DNA of 64,000 bases from DASQWP01 sp050697555 (GCA_050697555.1 JBOHAD010000005.1:1-64000); one strand, 5' to 3'; shown: positions 17,627 through 25,397, numbered from the stretch's first letter. Numbers and translations: made by a program. Notes: generated by a model not told the origin, from the letters alone.

Positions 17627-17921
17627 CTTCGGTGATCTCCGCCTCCACCGCCTGCACCAGCCGCTGCAACCTGCGTTCCGGGGAGAGCTTCAGGTTGGCG
17701 ATCAACCGCTCATTCCTGTCCGTCTCGTAGGGGACGAGCACCAGCTCGAGATCGAAGCCGCACGCCCGCAACAGGGTCATAAGGGTTTCCAGCGAGGGGG
17801 CGACGACCTCCTGCTCCCAGCGGGCGATCACCGCCCGGTCGCGGCCGGTGCGCTCCGCCAGCTGCTGCTGGGTCAACCCCGCCCGCAACCGCGCCTCCTG
17901 CAACAACGCGCCGCTTCGCAT
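17604..17921 (-). CDS. XRE family HTH regulator (element 1)
   Basis: A 105-residue protein. It starts MRSGALLQEARLRAGLTQQQ with an XRE HTH (about 6-60), RAVIARWEQEVVAPSLETL as the recognition part, then CGFDLELVLVPYE and a charged tail. Divergent from the excisionase-integrase genes across 55 bases that contain a perfect inverted repeat (17961-17976), so it is the likely repressor of excision and integration. Closely similar to the XRE protein of element 2. Confidence 0.85.
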   Translation of the reverse strand: MRSGALLQEARLRAGLTQQQLAERTGRDRAVIARWEQEVVAPSLETLMTLLRACGFDLELVLVPYETDRNERLIANLKLSPERRLQRLVQAVEAEITEGGRGRGR

Positions 17922-17960
17922 GGAGTGGGAGTCTACGTCTCCGAGTTGATGCCGTCATGC

Positions 17961-17976
17961 GAAGCAGATATGCTTC
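17961..17976. promoter_or_regulatory. Operator between XRE and excisionase genes
   Basis: GAAGCA-GATA-TGCTTC is a perfect 6-bp inverted repeat with a 4-base spacer, ending directly before the excisionase ATG at 17977. The half-site TATGCTTCA recurs just upstream of the relaxase start (within 14120-14135), suggesting that one repressor controls both excision and transfer. Confidence 0.6.
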
Positions 17977-18237
17977 ATGCTGTCTCTGATGGCTGAGGCA
18001 CTCGCGCAGCCGCTCAGTCCCTACCTCCTCGTCGAGGACGTCGCCCGCAGGTTGCGCTGCTCCCGGCGCACCGTGCACGAGCTCACCCGCACCTGCTCGA
18101 TCCCCCACCGGCGGCTCCCGGGCGGGCGCCGCTGTCTATTCCGCCAGGACGAGCTCGAAGCCTGGGAGGAGGGCGCCCCGCTCGAGGTGATCGAGACGGT
18201 GCGCGGCGGTAGAGTCGTCCGACCCAGGAAGCCCTGA
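17977..18237 (+). CDS. Excisionase-like MerR/HTH_17 protein (element 1)
   Basis: An 86-residue DNA-binding protein with the Xis/HTH_17 pattern YLLVEDVARRLRCSRRTVHELTR followed by a wing (IPHRRLPGGRRCLFRQDELEAW). Its stop overlaps the integrase ATG by one base, so the two are co-translated. Expected to direct the integrase toward excision. The start sits directly on the operator, so repressor binding would block it. Confidence 0.8.
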   Translation: MLSLMAEALAQPLSPYLLVEDVARRLRCSRRTVHELTRTCSIPHRRLPGGRRCLFRQDELEAWEEGAPLEVIETVRGGRVVRPRKP

Positions 18238-19391
18238 TGGCGAGCCTGCAAGCCCGGCACACCCGCGCCTGCGCCCTCGGCAAGCCGTGGACGCCCTACG
18301 CCCGAGCCACCGAGGGGTGCTCGTGCCCGGGCGGGCCCACCTACTACGTCGTCGTCCGCGAAGGACGTAAGCTCCAGCGCGAGCGCACCGGCAAGAACCG
18401 CCGCCAGGCCGAGCGCGCCCTCACCCGCATCCAAGCCCGCGTCGACGAGGGCGCCTACGTCCCCCAAGCAACCATCCGCTTCGCCGACTGGGGCGAGCGC
18501 TGGCTCGCCTCGCTCGAGCGGAAAGAGACGACGGTGGCCAGCTACCGCTCGACCGTCGTCTACGCGAGCGAGCTCTTCGGGGAGAAGGTCGTGCGCAGGC
18601 TGCAGCCCGAGGACGTTGCCCGCCTCAACCTGTTCCTGCGCGAGCGAGGCGTCTCCGCCTCGACGCGGGCGAAGCACCTGCGCGTCCTCGGTGCCTGCCT
18701 CGCGGCCGCCGTCGCGCACGGCTACGCCGCCCGAAACCCGGTCCGCCAGCTCCCAAGGGCAGAACGGCCGAGGGCCGAGCGAAAGGAGGCCGCGTACTTC
18801 GAGAACGAGGAGCTCCCGCGCCTGTTCGCCGAAATCTCGCCCGGGCTCCCCACTACGTTGCTCCAGCTTGCGCTCAAGACCGGCATGCGCCAAGGCGAGC
18901 TCCTGGCTCTCACCTGGGCGGACGTCGACCTCGGAGAGGGGCTCATCCGCGTGCGAAAGACGATCACCGACGGCCACCTGAGCCTCCCCAAGAACCACGA
19001 ACGCAGGGACGTCGACCTCACCGCCGACGTCGTCGCCCTCCTCGGCGGCTGGTGGGGCGAACTCGGACGGCCCGGTGACGAACGGCTCGTCCTCCCCGGC
19101 GACACGCGCTCCGGCTACCTCGTACCCGCGACGATCCTGCGACGCGAGCTCTATCCGGCCATGGCGCGCGCCGGTGTCCCCCGCACCGGCCCGACCGGCG
19201 AGAAACGCACCTTTCATTCCTTACGCCACACGTTCGCCAAGCGCGCCCTCGAGTCCGGCCGGCAGATCACCTGGCTCTCCCGCCACCTCGGCCACTCGAG
19301 CCTCAAAGTCACGACCGACATCTACGGCCATTGGGAACGCGCTGAACGAAAGCGCGAAGCCAACTTGATGGAGGGCGTCTTCGGCGTCTAA
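18237..19391 (+). CDS. Tyrosine integrase (element 1)
   Basis: A 384-residue phage-type site-specific recombinase. The N-terminus resembles an arm-binding domain, with CALGKPWTPY and a Cys-containing loop (EGCSCPGG). The core-binding domain (about 80-165) is SAM-like. Catalytic residues are all visible: Arg in TGMRQGELLAL, HSLRHTFA (HxxR), HLGHSS and nucleophile Tyr in DIYGHW. It faces the tRNA-Lys gene about 1.2 kb away, whose 3' end is a plausible but unproven target. Confidence 0.9.
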   Translation: MASLQARHTRACALGKPWTPYARATEGCSCPGGPTYYVVVREGRKLQRERTGKNRRQAERALTRIQARVDEGAYVPQATIRFADWGERWLASLERKETTVASYRSTVVYASELFGEKVVRRLQPEDVARLNLFLRERGVSASTRAKHLRVLGACLAAAVAHGYAARNPVRQLPRAERPRAERKEAAYFENEELPRLFAEISPGLPTTLLQLALKTGMRQGELLALTWADVDLGEGLIRVRKTITDGHLSLPKNHERRDVDLTADVVALLGGWWGELGRPGDERLVLPGDTRSGYLVPATILRRELYPAMARAGVPRTGPTGEKRTFHSLRHTFAKRALESGRQITWLSRHLGHSSLKVTTDIYGHWERAERKREANLMEGVFGV

Positions 19392-19427
19392 CCGGTGGGA
19401 CAACGAGACGGCCGTACACTCAGATCG

Positions 19428-19769
19428 ATGGCGACCTCCCGCACCCCACAGCTAGGTCCCGCGGCACGGCCGGTGGCCGTGCCCGACGATCTGGACCATC
19501 CTGCCGTCCCCAAAGCGCACGGCCCGGTCGAACTGCCCTTCCACATCCGCTGGAGCGGCCAGCCGATCACCTACGACCTCACCGACAGGGCCGACCGCGC
19601 CCGCGTGTACGAACAAGTGCTCCGCGAAGGCACCGAGAACGACGTCCGCTACTACATCGACGCCGACCAGCTGCTCGAGCTGTGGGACGAGCTCGTCCTC
19701 CCACCCCCAGTGCGCAGCGCGTGGGCCGGCTGGTTCCGACGGCACCGCCACCTCCAACTTGCATGCTGA
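19428..19769 (+). CDS. Hypothetical partner of AbiEii-like protein (possible antitoxin)
   Basis: A 113-residue acidic protein without recognised domain. The conserved-looking core is PFHIRWSGQPITYDLTDRAD and YYIDADQLLELWDELVLP; no HTH is visible. It overlaps the AbiEii-like gene by 7 bases (ATGCTGA), the arrangement of a toxin-antitoxin pair, so an antitoxin or accessory role is inferred from position only. Confidence 0.55.
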   Translation: MATSRTPQLGPAARPVAVPDDLDHPAVPKAHGPVELPFHIRWSGQPITYDLTDRADRARVYEQVLREGTENDVRYYIDADQLLELWDELVLPPPVRSAWAGWFRRHRHLQLAC

Positions 19770-20449
19770 GCCCGCTCCAGGAGCGGGTCGCCGAGATCAT
19801 CGCCAGCCTCGAGGAAGCGGAAGGCTTCGCCCTCGCCGGCGGCGCCGCACTCATCCTCCGCGGCGACGTGCAACGCGAGACGCGCGACCTCGACTTCTTC
19901 GGCCTCACCCCCGAGGCCGTCGACCGACTCCTCCCCGCCGCCGACCGGGCGCTCAAAGAGGCCGGGCTCACCGTCCACCACGTCCAGCAGAACCCTGGCT
20001 TCGCCCGCCTCGTTGTCGAGAGCGAAGGGGAACGGACCGAGGTCGACCTGGGCGCCGACGCGAGACTCTTCCCCGCCGAACCCGGGCGGCCTGCCCCGCT
20101 CCTCAGTGGCGAGGAGCTCGCCGTCGACAAGCTGCTCGCCCTCTTCGGACGAGCCGAAGCCCGCGACTTCATCGACCTGCTCGCGATCGAAAGCCGCTAC
20201 GGCCTCGAACGCCTCTGCCAGCTCGCAGGCGAGAAGGACCGCGGCTTCACGCCCGCGATCTTCGCCGACATGCTCGGCCGGTTCCCACGGCTCGCACGAA
20301 GGGAGTTCGACCTCGACGACGCCGGCTACCAGCGGCTCAGCCGCGAAGTCGAGCGCTGGCGCGAGCGCGCTCTCGACCTCGCCCGACACCAAAGCCGCGA
20401 CCGAGACCGGGAACGAAACCGCGGCCCCGAGCATGGGCTGGACCTGTGA
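19763..20449 (+). CDS. AbiEii/AbiGii-type nucleotidyltransferase (toxin-like)
   Basis: A 228-residue protein of the DUF1814/AbiEii family. Nucleotidyltransferase motif FALAGGAALILRG and then RETRDLDFFG (DxD intact), with GEELAVDKLLALFGRAEARDFIDL typical of the family core. AbiEii toxins transfer nucleotides to tRNA acceptor ends in abortive phage defence and element maintenance. Here the usual AbiEi partner is replaced by an unrelated small gene. Probable stabilisation or defence cargo of element 1. Confidence 0.8.
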   Translation: MLSPLQERVAEIIASLEEAEGFALAGGAALILRGDVQRETRDLDFFGLTPEAVDRLLPAADRALKEAGLTVHHVQQNPGFARLVVESEGERTEVDLGADARLFPAEPGRPAPLLSGEELAVDKLLALFGRAEARDFIDLLAIESRYGLERLCQLAGEKDRGFTPAIFADMLGRFPRLARREFDLDDAGYQRLSREVERWRERALDLARHQSRDRDRERNRGPEHGLDL

Positions 20450-20557
20450 TCAGAGGTCGGTGCTCCGCCAGCGTTCGTACTACCACGGTACGCGCAAGCC
20501 TCTCCTGCGTTAGTAAGGCCTCTTCGCAGAATGGCTGATATGCAGGGAGTTTACCGA

Positions 20558-20630
20558 TGGGCCGGGCAGGATTCGAACCTGCGACCTTGGGATTAAAAGT
20601 CCCCTGCTCTGCCAGCTGAGCTACCGGCCC
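20558..20630 (-). tRNA. tRNA-Lys(UUU)
   Basis: Cloverleaf read on the minus strand: acceptor GGGCCGG pairs with CCGGCCC, D-arm GCTCAGCTGGCAGAGC, anticodon loop CTTTTAA (anticodon TTT) and T-arm GCAGGTTCGAATCCTGC, discriminator A. One mismatch closes the anticodon stem. Its 3' end faces element 1. Confidence 0.93.
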
Positions 20631-20676
20631 GCCGAGACGAGTGTAGCCGCGAGCCGGACGCTATCCTTGCCGGGCC

Positions 20677-20752
20677 GCCCCCATCGACTAGCGGCCCAGG
20701 TCACGGCCCTTTCAAGGCCGTAGCGCGGGTTCGAATCCCGCTGGGGGCACCA
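20677..20752 (+). tRNA. tRNA-Glu(UUC)
   Basis: Acceptor GCCCCCA pairs with TGGGGGC, discriminator A, and CCA is encoded (20750-20752). The anticodon stem CGGCC/GGCCG encloses loop CTTTCAA (anticodon TTC), and the T-arm is GCGGGTTCGAATCCCGC. Abuts tRNA-Val directly, so probably one transcript. Confidence 0.93.
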
Positions 20753-20825
20753 GGGCGGTTAGCTCAGCTGGGAGAGCGCCTGCCTTACACGCAGGAGGTC
20801 GCTGGTTCGAGCCCGGCACCGCCCA
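20753..20825 (+). tRNA. tRNA-Val(UAC), integration target of element 2
   Basis: Acceptor GGGCGGT pairs with ACCGCCC, discriminator A. Anticodon stem CCTGC/GCAGG encloses loop CTTACAC (anticodon TAC), and the T-arm carries GGTTCGAGCC. The last 42 bases are repeated at 29367-29408, so element 2 entered here while leaving the tRNA intact. Confidence 0.95.
20784..20825 (+). repeat. attachment site, left copy (inside tRNA-Val)
   Basis: A 42-base sequence covering the anticodon loop to the 3' end of tRNA-Val, identical to 29367-29408. The match stops abruptly on both sides. Direct repeat bounding element 2. Confidence 0.92.
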
Positions 20826-20847
20826 TTGTCGATTTGCAGGGAGTTTC

Positions 20848-21987
20848 TCATTCGAGCTCCCAGGCCTGTTGCGTTCCATCCCACACTGTCCCCGCAGCCG
20901 AATCCTTCGGCCCCGCGAAAACGTGCGATTCCAGAGCGATTGCAGCGTGCTGGCGGGCGCCCTTGTAGAGGTGGCCGTAGCGCCTGAGGACGAGGACGCC
21001 GCCGTCGGAGTGGCCCATCTGCTCGGCGATCACCTTGACGTGGCAGCCGGCAGCGATCATGAGGGAGGCGCCTGTATGCCGGAGGTCGTGGAAGGTGAGC
21101 TCCGGGAAGCCGGCCGCGGCGGCCGCGGGCTTGAAGCGCCGGCTCATGAAGTTGTTCGGATCGAGGGGCGCTCCGCCCTCGCTCGGAAAGAGCAGACCCG
21201 CCTCGTTCGGCGCCCGCGCGAGCTGCTGCTCCCGGATGAGCTTGAGGACGACCGGGCCGACGTCGACCGTCCGCCGGCCGGCGCGGGTCTTCGTCTGGAC
21301 ATGCTCGCCGTCCTGTTGCTGCGAGAAGACCGCGATCGAGCCGATGTCGAAGTCGATATCCCGGTCGCGCAACCCGAGGACCTCCCCGCGGCGGAGCATC
21401 GTCAGGATCGCCACCGGGACGATCCGGCAGACGTATTCGGGGAGCCAGGCGCGGAGCTCCTCCGCCTCGTCCCAGGTCAGGAAACGAGGTTCCCGCTCCT
21501 CGTGCTTGGCGATCCGGAGGCGGTACACGGCCGGGTCGACGACCTGGCCGCGCTCCTCCGCCGCGCGGAGGATGCGCTTGAGGAGCGCGAGCGCCATCTC
21601 GGCGCGCCGCGGTCCTCTCTCAGCGATGGCGACGATCAGATCTTCGACGAGCGGTCCGCGGATGCGCTCGAGCGAAAGCTGGTTCAGCGGCGCGAGCACG
21701 GCCAGGTTCTCGTGCGCGAGGGCGATCGAGCGCGGCCTCGGCCGCACGTTGCCGGCTGCGCCCCGCTCGTACCGTTCGAGCCAGGACCGCGCGGCTTCGT
21801 CGAAACGCGCAGGGGGTGCCTGGTAGAGGATTCCCGCTTGGCGCTTCCGCTCGACATCGAGCTTGAAGGCCTGCGCGTCCTTGCGGGCCGAGAACGCCTT
21901 CGAACGCTCGTGCCCTTGTCCGTCGCGGAAGCGCACCTCGTAACGCCGCTCCCCCTTCGACGTCCTGTAGCTGCGGATCGATGCCAT
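20848..21987 (-). CDS. Tyrosine integrase (element 2)
   Basis: A 379-residue tyrosine recombinase. An AP2-like arm-binding N-terminus (KGERRYEVRFRDGQGHERSKAF) precedes a core-binding domain (about 58-165). The catalytic domain has Arg in MLRRGEVLGL, HDLRHTGAS (HxxR), QMGHSD and Tyr in RRYGHLYKG. It sits at the element edge next to the tRNA attachment site, the usual position. Its 3' end contains one copy of a 20-bp repeat that recurs near the other element end. Confidence 0.92.
   Translation of the reverse strand: MASIRSYRTSKGERRYEVRFRDGQGHERSKAFSARKDAQAFKLDVERKRQAGILYQAPPARFDEAARSWLERYERGAAGNVRPRPRSIALAHENLAVLAPLNQLSLERIRGPLVEDLIVAIAERGPRRAEMALALLKRILRAAEERGQVVDPAVYRLRIAKHEEREPRFLTWDEAEELRAWLPEYVCRIVPVAILTMLRRGEVLGLRDRDIDFDIGSIAVFSQQQDGEHVQTKTRAGRRTVDVGPVVLKLIREQQLARAPNEAGLLFPSEGGAPLDPNNFMSRRFKPAAAAAGFPELTFHDLRHTGASLMIAAGCHVKVIAEQMGHSDGGVLVLRRYGHLYKGARQHAAIALESHVFAGPKDSAAGTVWDGTQQAWELE
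20874..20893 (+). repeat. 20-bp repeat, left copy (possible integrase arm site)
   Basis: TTCCATCCCACACTGTCCCC lies 49 bases inside the left attachment repeat and recurs at 29224-29243, also inside the element and in the same orientation. Both positions fit arm-type integrase sites. The left copy is within the integrase coding end. Confidence 0.55.
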
Positions 21988-21989
21988 GC

Positions 21990-22238
21990 CTACCTCCTCC
22001 CGTTCCTCGAAAGGTTAGGACCTTCACGGCAGGTCGAGAGGAAGGCGGCGATGTCGGCGGGATCGAAGAGACGTCGTCCTTCGATCTTGTAGGAAGGGAG
22101 CACGCCTCTCGCGGCGAGCCGGTAGATCTTCTCCGGCTGGCAGCGGAGCACGGCCGCGACCTCGTCGACGGTTAGGAAGCTCGGCAGGCCGTTCGCGCTG
22201 ATCGCGTTCTTGCGCGCTGGGTCGACCGTCGTCGTCAC
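21990..22238 (-). CDS. Excisionase-like HTH_17 protein (element 2)
   Basis: An 82-residue DNA-binding protein: LPSFLTVDEVAAVLRCQPEKIYRLAARGVLPSYKIEGRRLF is the HTH_17/excisionase pattern with wing. I placed the start at GTG 22238, since the frame upstream is AT-rich promoter-like sequence (TACAAT within 22247-22256). Two bases separate it from the integrase gene, so they are co-transcribed leftward. Confidence 0.82.
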   Translation of the reverse strand: MTTTVDPARKNAISANGLPSFLTVDEVAAVLRCQPEKIYRLAARGVLPSYKIEGRRLFDPADIAAFLSTCREGPNLSRNGRR

Positions 22239-22303
22239 CGCTAGAGTATTGTAGCATATACGTGACGCGACACGGAAATGTGTGGAGAGCGTAGTATGCA
22301 CGC

Positions 22304-22609
22304 ATGAAGGCCGGACAGCTCCTTCGCGAGGCGCGCCTGCGCGCCGGCCTCACCCAGGAAGAGTTGGCCCGGCGCGTTGGCGGGCCGCGGTCGCAGATAG
22401 CCCGCTGGGAGCAGGACGCGGTCGAGCCCGGGTTCGAGACCGTGCGCCGCCTCTTGCGCGCCTGCGGCTTCGACCTTTCGCTCGAACTCGTCCCATACGA
22501 GCCCGCCGCGAGCGAGCGCCTCGGGAAGAACGTCCTCCTCGCTCCCGAGCGACGCGTCGGGCGGATGATGCGAGCGCTGACCAGGCGTAGGGAGAGGGGC
22601 ACTGGCTGA
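22304..22609 (+). CDS. XRE family HTH regulator (element 2)
   Basis: A 101-residue protein: MKAGQLLREARLRAGLTQEE begins an XRE HTH (about 5-60), with PRSQIARWEQDAVEPGFETV as the recognition part and RACGFDLSLELVPYEP after it. Clearly homologous along its length to the element 1 XRE protein. Divergent from the excisionase-integrase pair over 65 bases, so the likely repressor of both. Confidence 0.85.
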   Translation: MKAGQLLREARLRAGLTQEELARRVGGPRSQIARWEQDAVEPGFETVRRLLRACGFDLSLELVPYEPAASERLGKNVLLAPERRVGRMMRALTRRRERGTG

Positions 22610-23111
22610 GTCGCCACACTTCGATCCCTACGGCCTCCTGGAGGCGCTCGAGCGGCGACGAGTGACGTACCTCTTGATCGGCGCCTTCGCCCGCGTCATC
22701 CAGGGAGCCGACGAGGTGACCGAGGGGCTCGACATCGTTCCCTCCCGGCGCGAGCCGAACCTCGCTCGGCTCGCTGAGGCCTTGCGCGACCTCGGCGCCG
22801 AGCGAGCCGACGGCAAGCAGCTCGCGCTCGAGGCCGAGAGCATCGCCCGAGAAGCCGTGCTAGCGCTTCGCACGGAGCACGGCGAGCTCAAGGTCGTCCC
22901 CGAGCCCGCCGGCACCCGCGGCTACGACGACCTCCGCTGGCATGCCAGCGGCGAACACATCGGGAAGGGCCTGCGACCGCGCGTCGCATCGACCGGCGAC
23001 CTCGCACGCATGCTCGCCGCGCTCGGGCGCGAGGAGGACCTGCCGAAGCTCATGGCGCTTCGACGGATCATGGACTTTGAGCTGACGCGCGGCATGGGGC
23101 TTGAGCTCTGA
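22602..23111 (+). CDS. Nucleotidyltransferase-like protein (element 2)
   Basis: A 169-residue homologue of the element 1 protein. The core is VTYLLIGAFARVIQGADEV followed by TEGLDIVPSRREPNLARL; as in element 1 the first Asp of the catalytic DxD is Gly. Homology (FDPYGLLEALERRRV aligns with FEPLAILAAFERARV) shows that coding begins upstream of the GTG at 22662. The only start giving the full domain is CTG 22602, which overlaps the XRE stop and follows GGAGAGG. Co-translated with the XRE regulator. Confidence 0.65.
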   Translation: MAESPHFDPYGLLEALERRRVTYLLIGAFARVIQGADEVTEGLDIVPSRREPNLARLAEALRDLGAERADGKQLALEAESIAREAVLALRTEHGELKVVPEPAGTRGYDDLRWHASGEHIGKGLRPRVASTGDLARMLAALGREEDLPKLMALRRIMDFELTRGMGLEL

Positions 23112-23450
23112 CCCGTGCCTGTCGCGGTGACACATTGGGCTACCCTTGGTTGAGAGCGGGCCGCAGCTACTCAGCCGCCATGGGTCTAGGTCACGGGCGT
23201 GGGCGAACCGGATGGTGCTGCCTCGTTCAGCCGTGGAGGACGAAGCTGACCTCGTTCGGCAGGGCACACATCCGGGAAGGGCCTCTTGCATGAGCTCAAT
23301 CCGCGCGAGCCGACGCTTACTCGAGACTTCACCACGACCGGTCGATGCTGACCTGAGCCCAACGTCGAGCGGTCGAGCAACGGGAGTGCTCGTAGCCGGC
23401 GGGTGTCGGCCCAACCGTCGGGGCCCTCTTTACGTCTAGGAGGTCGGCGA
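23112..23450. other. Intergenic stretch before the permease genes
   Basis: A 339-base stretch without a supported gene. Short frames here lack ribosome sites and family resemblance. It ends with TAGGAGGTCGGCGA, the ribosome site of the first permease gene, so the promoter of that pair is probably inside. Lower coding character suggests a seam between cargo and core genes of the element. Confidence 0.5.
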
Positions 23451-24389
23451 GTGTCTTTCGGCATCTTCATCCTGCGTCGCCTTCTCTGGACGCTACTCCT
23501 GATACCTCTGGTCATGCTCGCGACCTACGCGCTCATGCGAGGCTCGGGTGGAAGTCCGTTCCGGCCACCGGAGGGCTACTTCGTGGTTCCGGAGACCTAT
23601 CAGCGCTTTCTCACGGAGTTCTACCGCCTCGACGAGCCGTGGTTCGTTGAGTATGCGAACTACGTAAAGAACGTCTTCACGTTCGAGTTCGGCCCATCGA
23701 TGATTTTCCGAAATCTCGATGTGACCGATGTGATTCGACAGAGCTTCCCGGTGACGATCGAGCTCGTGCTGCTGGCCACCGCTTGGGCGGTGCCCATAGG
23801 CGTGACTCTTGGCCTCCTGGCAGCGGTGCGTCGCAACTCGGTGTTCGATGCGCTCGCCACGTCTACCGCCAGCGTGATGCTGGTTCTTCCCGTTTTCTTC
23901 GTCGCGTTCGTGTTTTCGGAGTACCTCGTCTTCGAATGGGATCTTCTTCCGGCGGGCTGGGGAAGCTGGGAGGCGAAGATCTTGCCGTCGTTCGCTCTCG
24001 CGCTTGCTCCGATTGGCTACATCGCACGCCTCGTGCGCGCGGCGGCGGTTGAAACGCTTGAGGAGGACTATGTTCGTACCGCGAGGGCAAAGGGACTTCG
24101 CCGCCGCCGGGTGGTCTGGGTTCACGTCCTTCGAAACTCGCTCGTCCCGTTCTTGTCAGCCGCGGTGCCGATGCTCGCTTTGCTCGTCACGGGCGCCTTC
24201 TTCGTTGAGCAGCTCTTCCGCATTCCAGGGGCTGCCTCGTCGTTCATCGAGGCTGCTCTTACCCGCGACTATCCCTTGATCATGGGCCTCACAGTCGCCC
24301 TCGCGGTGGTCGTTCTTGTCGCGAATCTCATCTCGGATGTTCTGCTCGCCCTCGTCGATCCGCGTGTGCGCGAAGGAATTCAAGGATGA
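23451..24389 (+). CDS. Oligopeptide/dipeptide-type ABC permease (DppB-like), element cargo
   Basis: A 312-residue permease with one N-terminal span, a long external loop and then five spans. The inner-membrane ATPase-contact (EAA) loop is AAAVETLEEDYVRTARAKGL, and the end VDPRVREG is typical of DppB. GTG 23451 follows AGGAGG. ATGA overlap with the DppC-like gene. No ATPase or binding protein is adjacent, so it must use subunits encoded elsewhere or be non-functional. It lies wholly inside element 2. Confidence 0.88.
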   Translation: MSFGIFILRRLLWTLLLIPLVMLATYALMRGSGGSPFRPPEGYFVVPETYQRFLTEFYRLDEPWFVEYANYVKNVFTFEFGPSMIFRNLDVTDVIRQSFPVTIELVLLATAWAVPIGVTLGLLAAVRRNSVFDALATSTASVMLVLPVFFVAFVFSEYLVFEWDLLPAGWGSWEAKILPSFALALAPIGYIARLVRAAAVETLEEDYVRTARAKGLRRRRVVWVHVLRNSLVPFLSAAVPMLALLVTGAFFVEQLFRIPGAASSFIEAALTRDYPLIMGLTVALAVVVLVANLISDVLLALVDPRVREGIQG

Positions 24390-25330
24390 CGATCGATCCG
24401 CGGGAGGCTTTAGCGGGTCGCGCTCCTGCGGGGGCGTCAGATGCGGTCGCGTTCGAAGGGCCTGCCGTCGCGGCACGGCGTTGGCTTCGTCGCGCGCGGG
24501 CTCTGGGCGAGAAGCGCGCGACCGTAATCGCCGGGGTGATCTTCTTCGGGATCATCGCGTACTGCGTCTTCTTCCCCATCGTCTCCCCGCACGACGCCAA
24601 CAACGTCAACTTCGACATCGGGCGCGAGGGCCCGAGCCTCGACCATCCCCTCGGAACCGATCAGTTCGGCCGCGACCTCCTCACCCGTCTCGCCGTCGGC
24701 GGCCGGTCGACGCTTGCCATCGTCTCGCTGGCCTTGCTCCTGATCCTGGTCATCGGGCTCCTGTACGGAAGCGTCGCGGCCGTGGCGGGGGGAACCGTGG
24801 ACTCTCTGATGATGCGCCTGGTCGACGGGCTCTTCGCCATCCCGCGTCTGCCCGTCGCCATCGTCATCCTCGTCGCCCTGCGACTAAGCGCGCAGAACGT
24901 GCAAACGGTCGCATTCGCGCTAGGCATTCTCGGTTGGATGCTGACCGCGCGCCTCGTGCGCGGCCAAGTGCTCTCGCTCAAGACGCGGGACTACGTCCGC
25001 GCGGCTCGAGCCGTCGGCGCGAGTTGGGCATACATCGGACGACGGCACCTTGTTCCGAACACGGCCGGCGTACTGCTAATCGCTCTCCTCCTCGAGATCC
25101 CGACTGTCGTGCTGGGCGAGGCTTTTCTCTCGGTTCTCGGTCTCGGGCCGGAGGCGCCAACCGCGACGTGGGGGAACATTGCGCAGGAAGGGCTCCACTT
25201 CCACCGCCTCTGGACGATGTTCCTTGCGAGCTTCGCCATCGCGATGTTCGCGCTCTCGGCCAATGCGCTCGTCGACGGGGTCCACGACGTCCTCGATCCG
25301 AAGCGCGAGGCGCAACAGACGGCCACGTAG
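24386..25330 (+). CDS. Oligopeptide/dipeptide-type ABC permease (DppC-like), element cargo
   Basis: A 314-residue permease with the DppC hallmarks: N-terminal span followed by DHPLGTDQFGRDLLTRL, the EAA loop VLSLKTRDYVRAARAVGA, ATWGNIAQEG and the C-terminal VHDVLDPK. It overlaps the DppB-like gene by ATGA and so forms the membrane heterodimer with it. The two other permease pairs in the window (37147-39018 and 44701-46538) are complete with partners; this one is not. Confidence 0.9.
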   Translation: MTIDPREALAGRAPAGASDAVAFEGPAVAARRWLRRARALGEKRATVIAGVIFFGIIAYCVFFPIVSPHDANNVNFDIGREGPSLDHPLGTDQFGRDLLTRLAVGGRSTLAIVSLALLLILVIGLLYGSVAAVAGGTVDSLMMRLVDGLFAIPRLPVAIVILVALRLSAQNVQTVAFALGILGWMLTARLVRGQVLSLKTRDYVRAARAVGASWAYIGRRHLVPNTAGVLLIALLLEIPTVVLGEAFLSVLGLGPEAPTATWGNIAQEGLHFHRLWTMFLASFAIAMFALSANALVDGVHDVLDPKREAQQTAT

Positions 25331-25397
25331 GCACACCGGCGGACGCTCAGGCCTCGCGTGGGGTTCGCCGCAGAGACGGCACCTCTTCGGCTGCGGA

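Larger units (their letters stand above)
13839..20557. mobile_element. Integrative mobilisable element 1 (ends approximate)
   Basis: This segment holds a MobF relaxase-helicase, a nucleotidyltransferase/XRE pair, a divergent excisionase-integrase pair and an AbiEii-type pair. It abuts the 3' end of tRNA-Lys at 20558. Gene content parallels element 2. No flanking direct repeat of the tRNA-Lys 3' end was found upstream, so the left limit is set only by the last ordinary gene (the YnfA-like gene). The upstream 297 bases carry ATGGTCG at 13951 and CGACCAT at 13973 and 13992, a possible transfer-origin or regulatory array. Confidence 0.6.
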
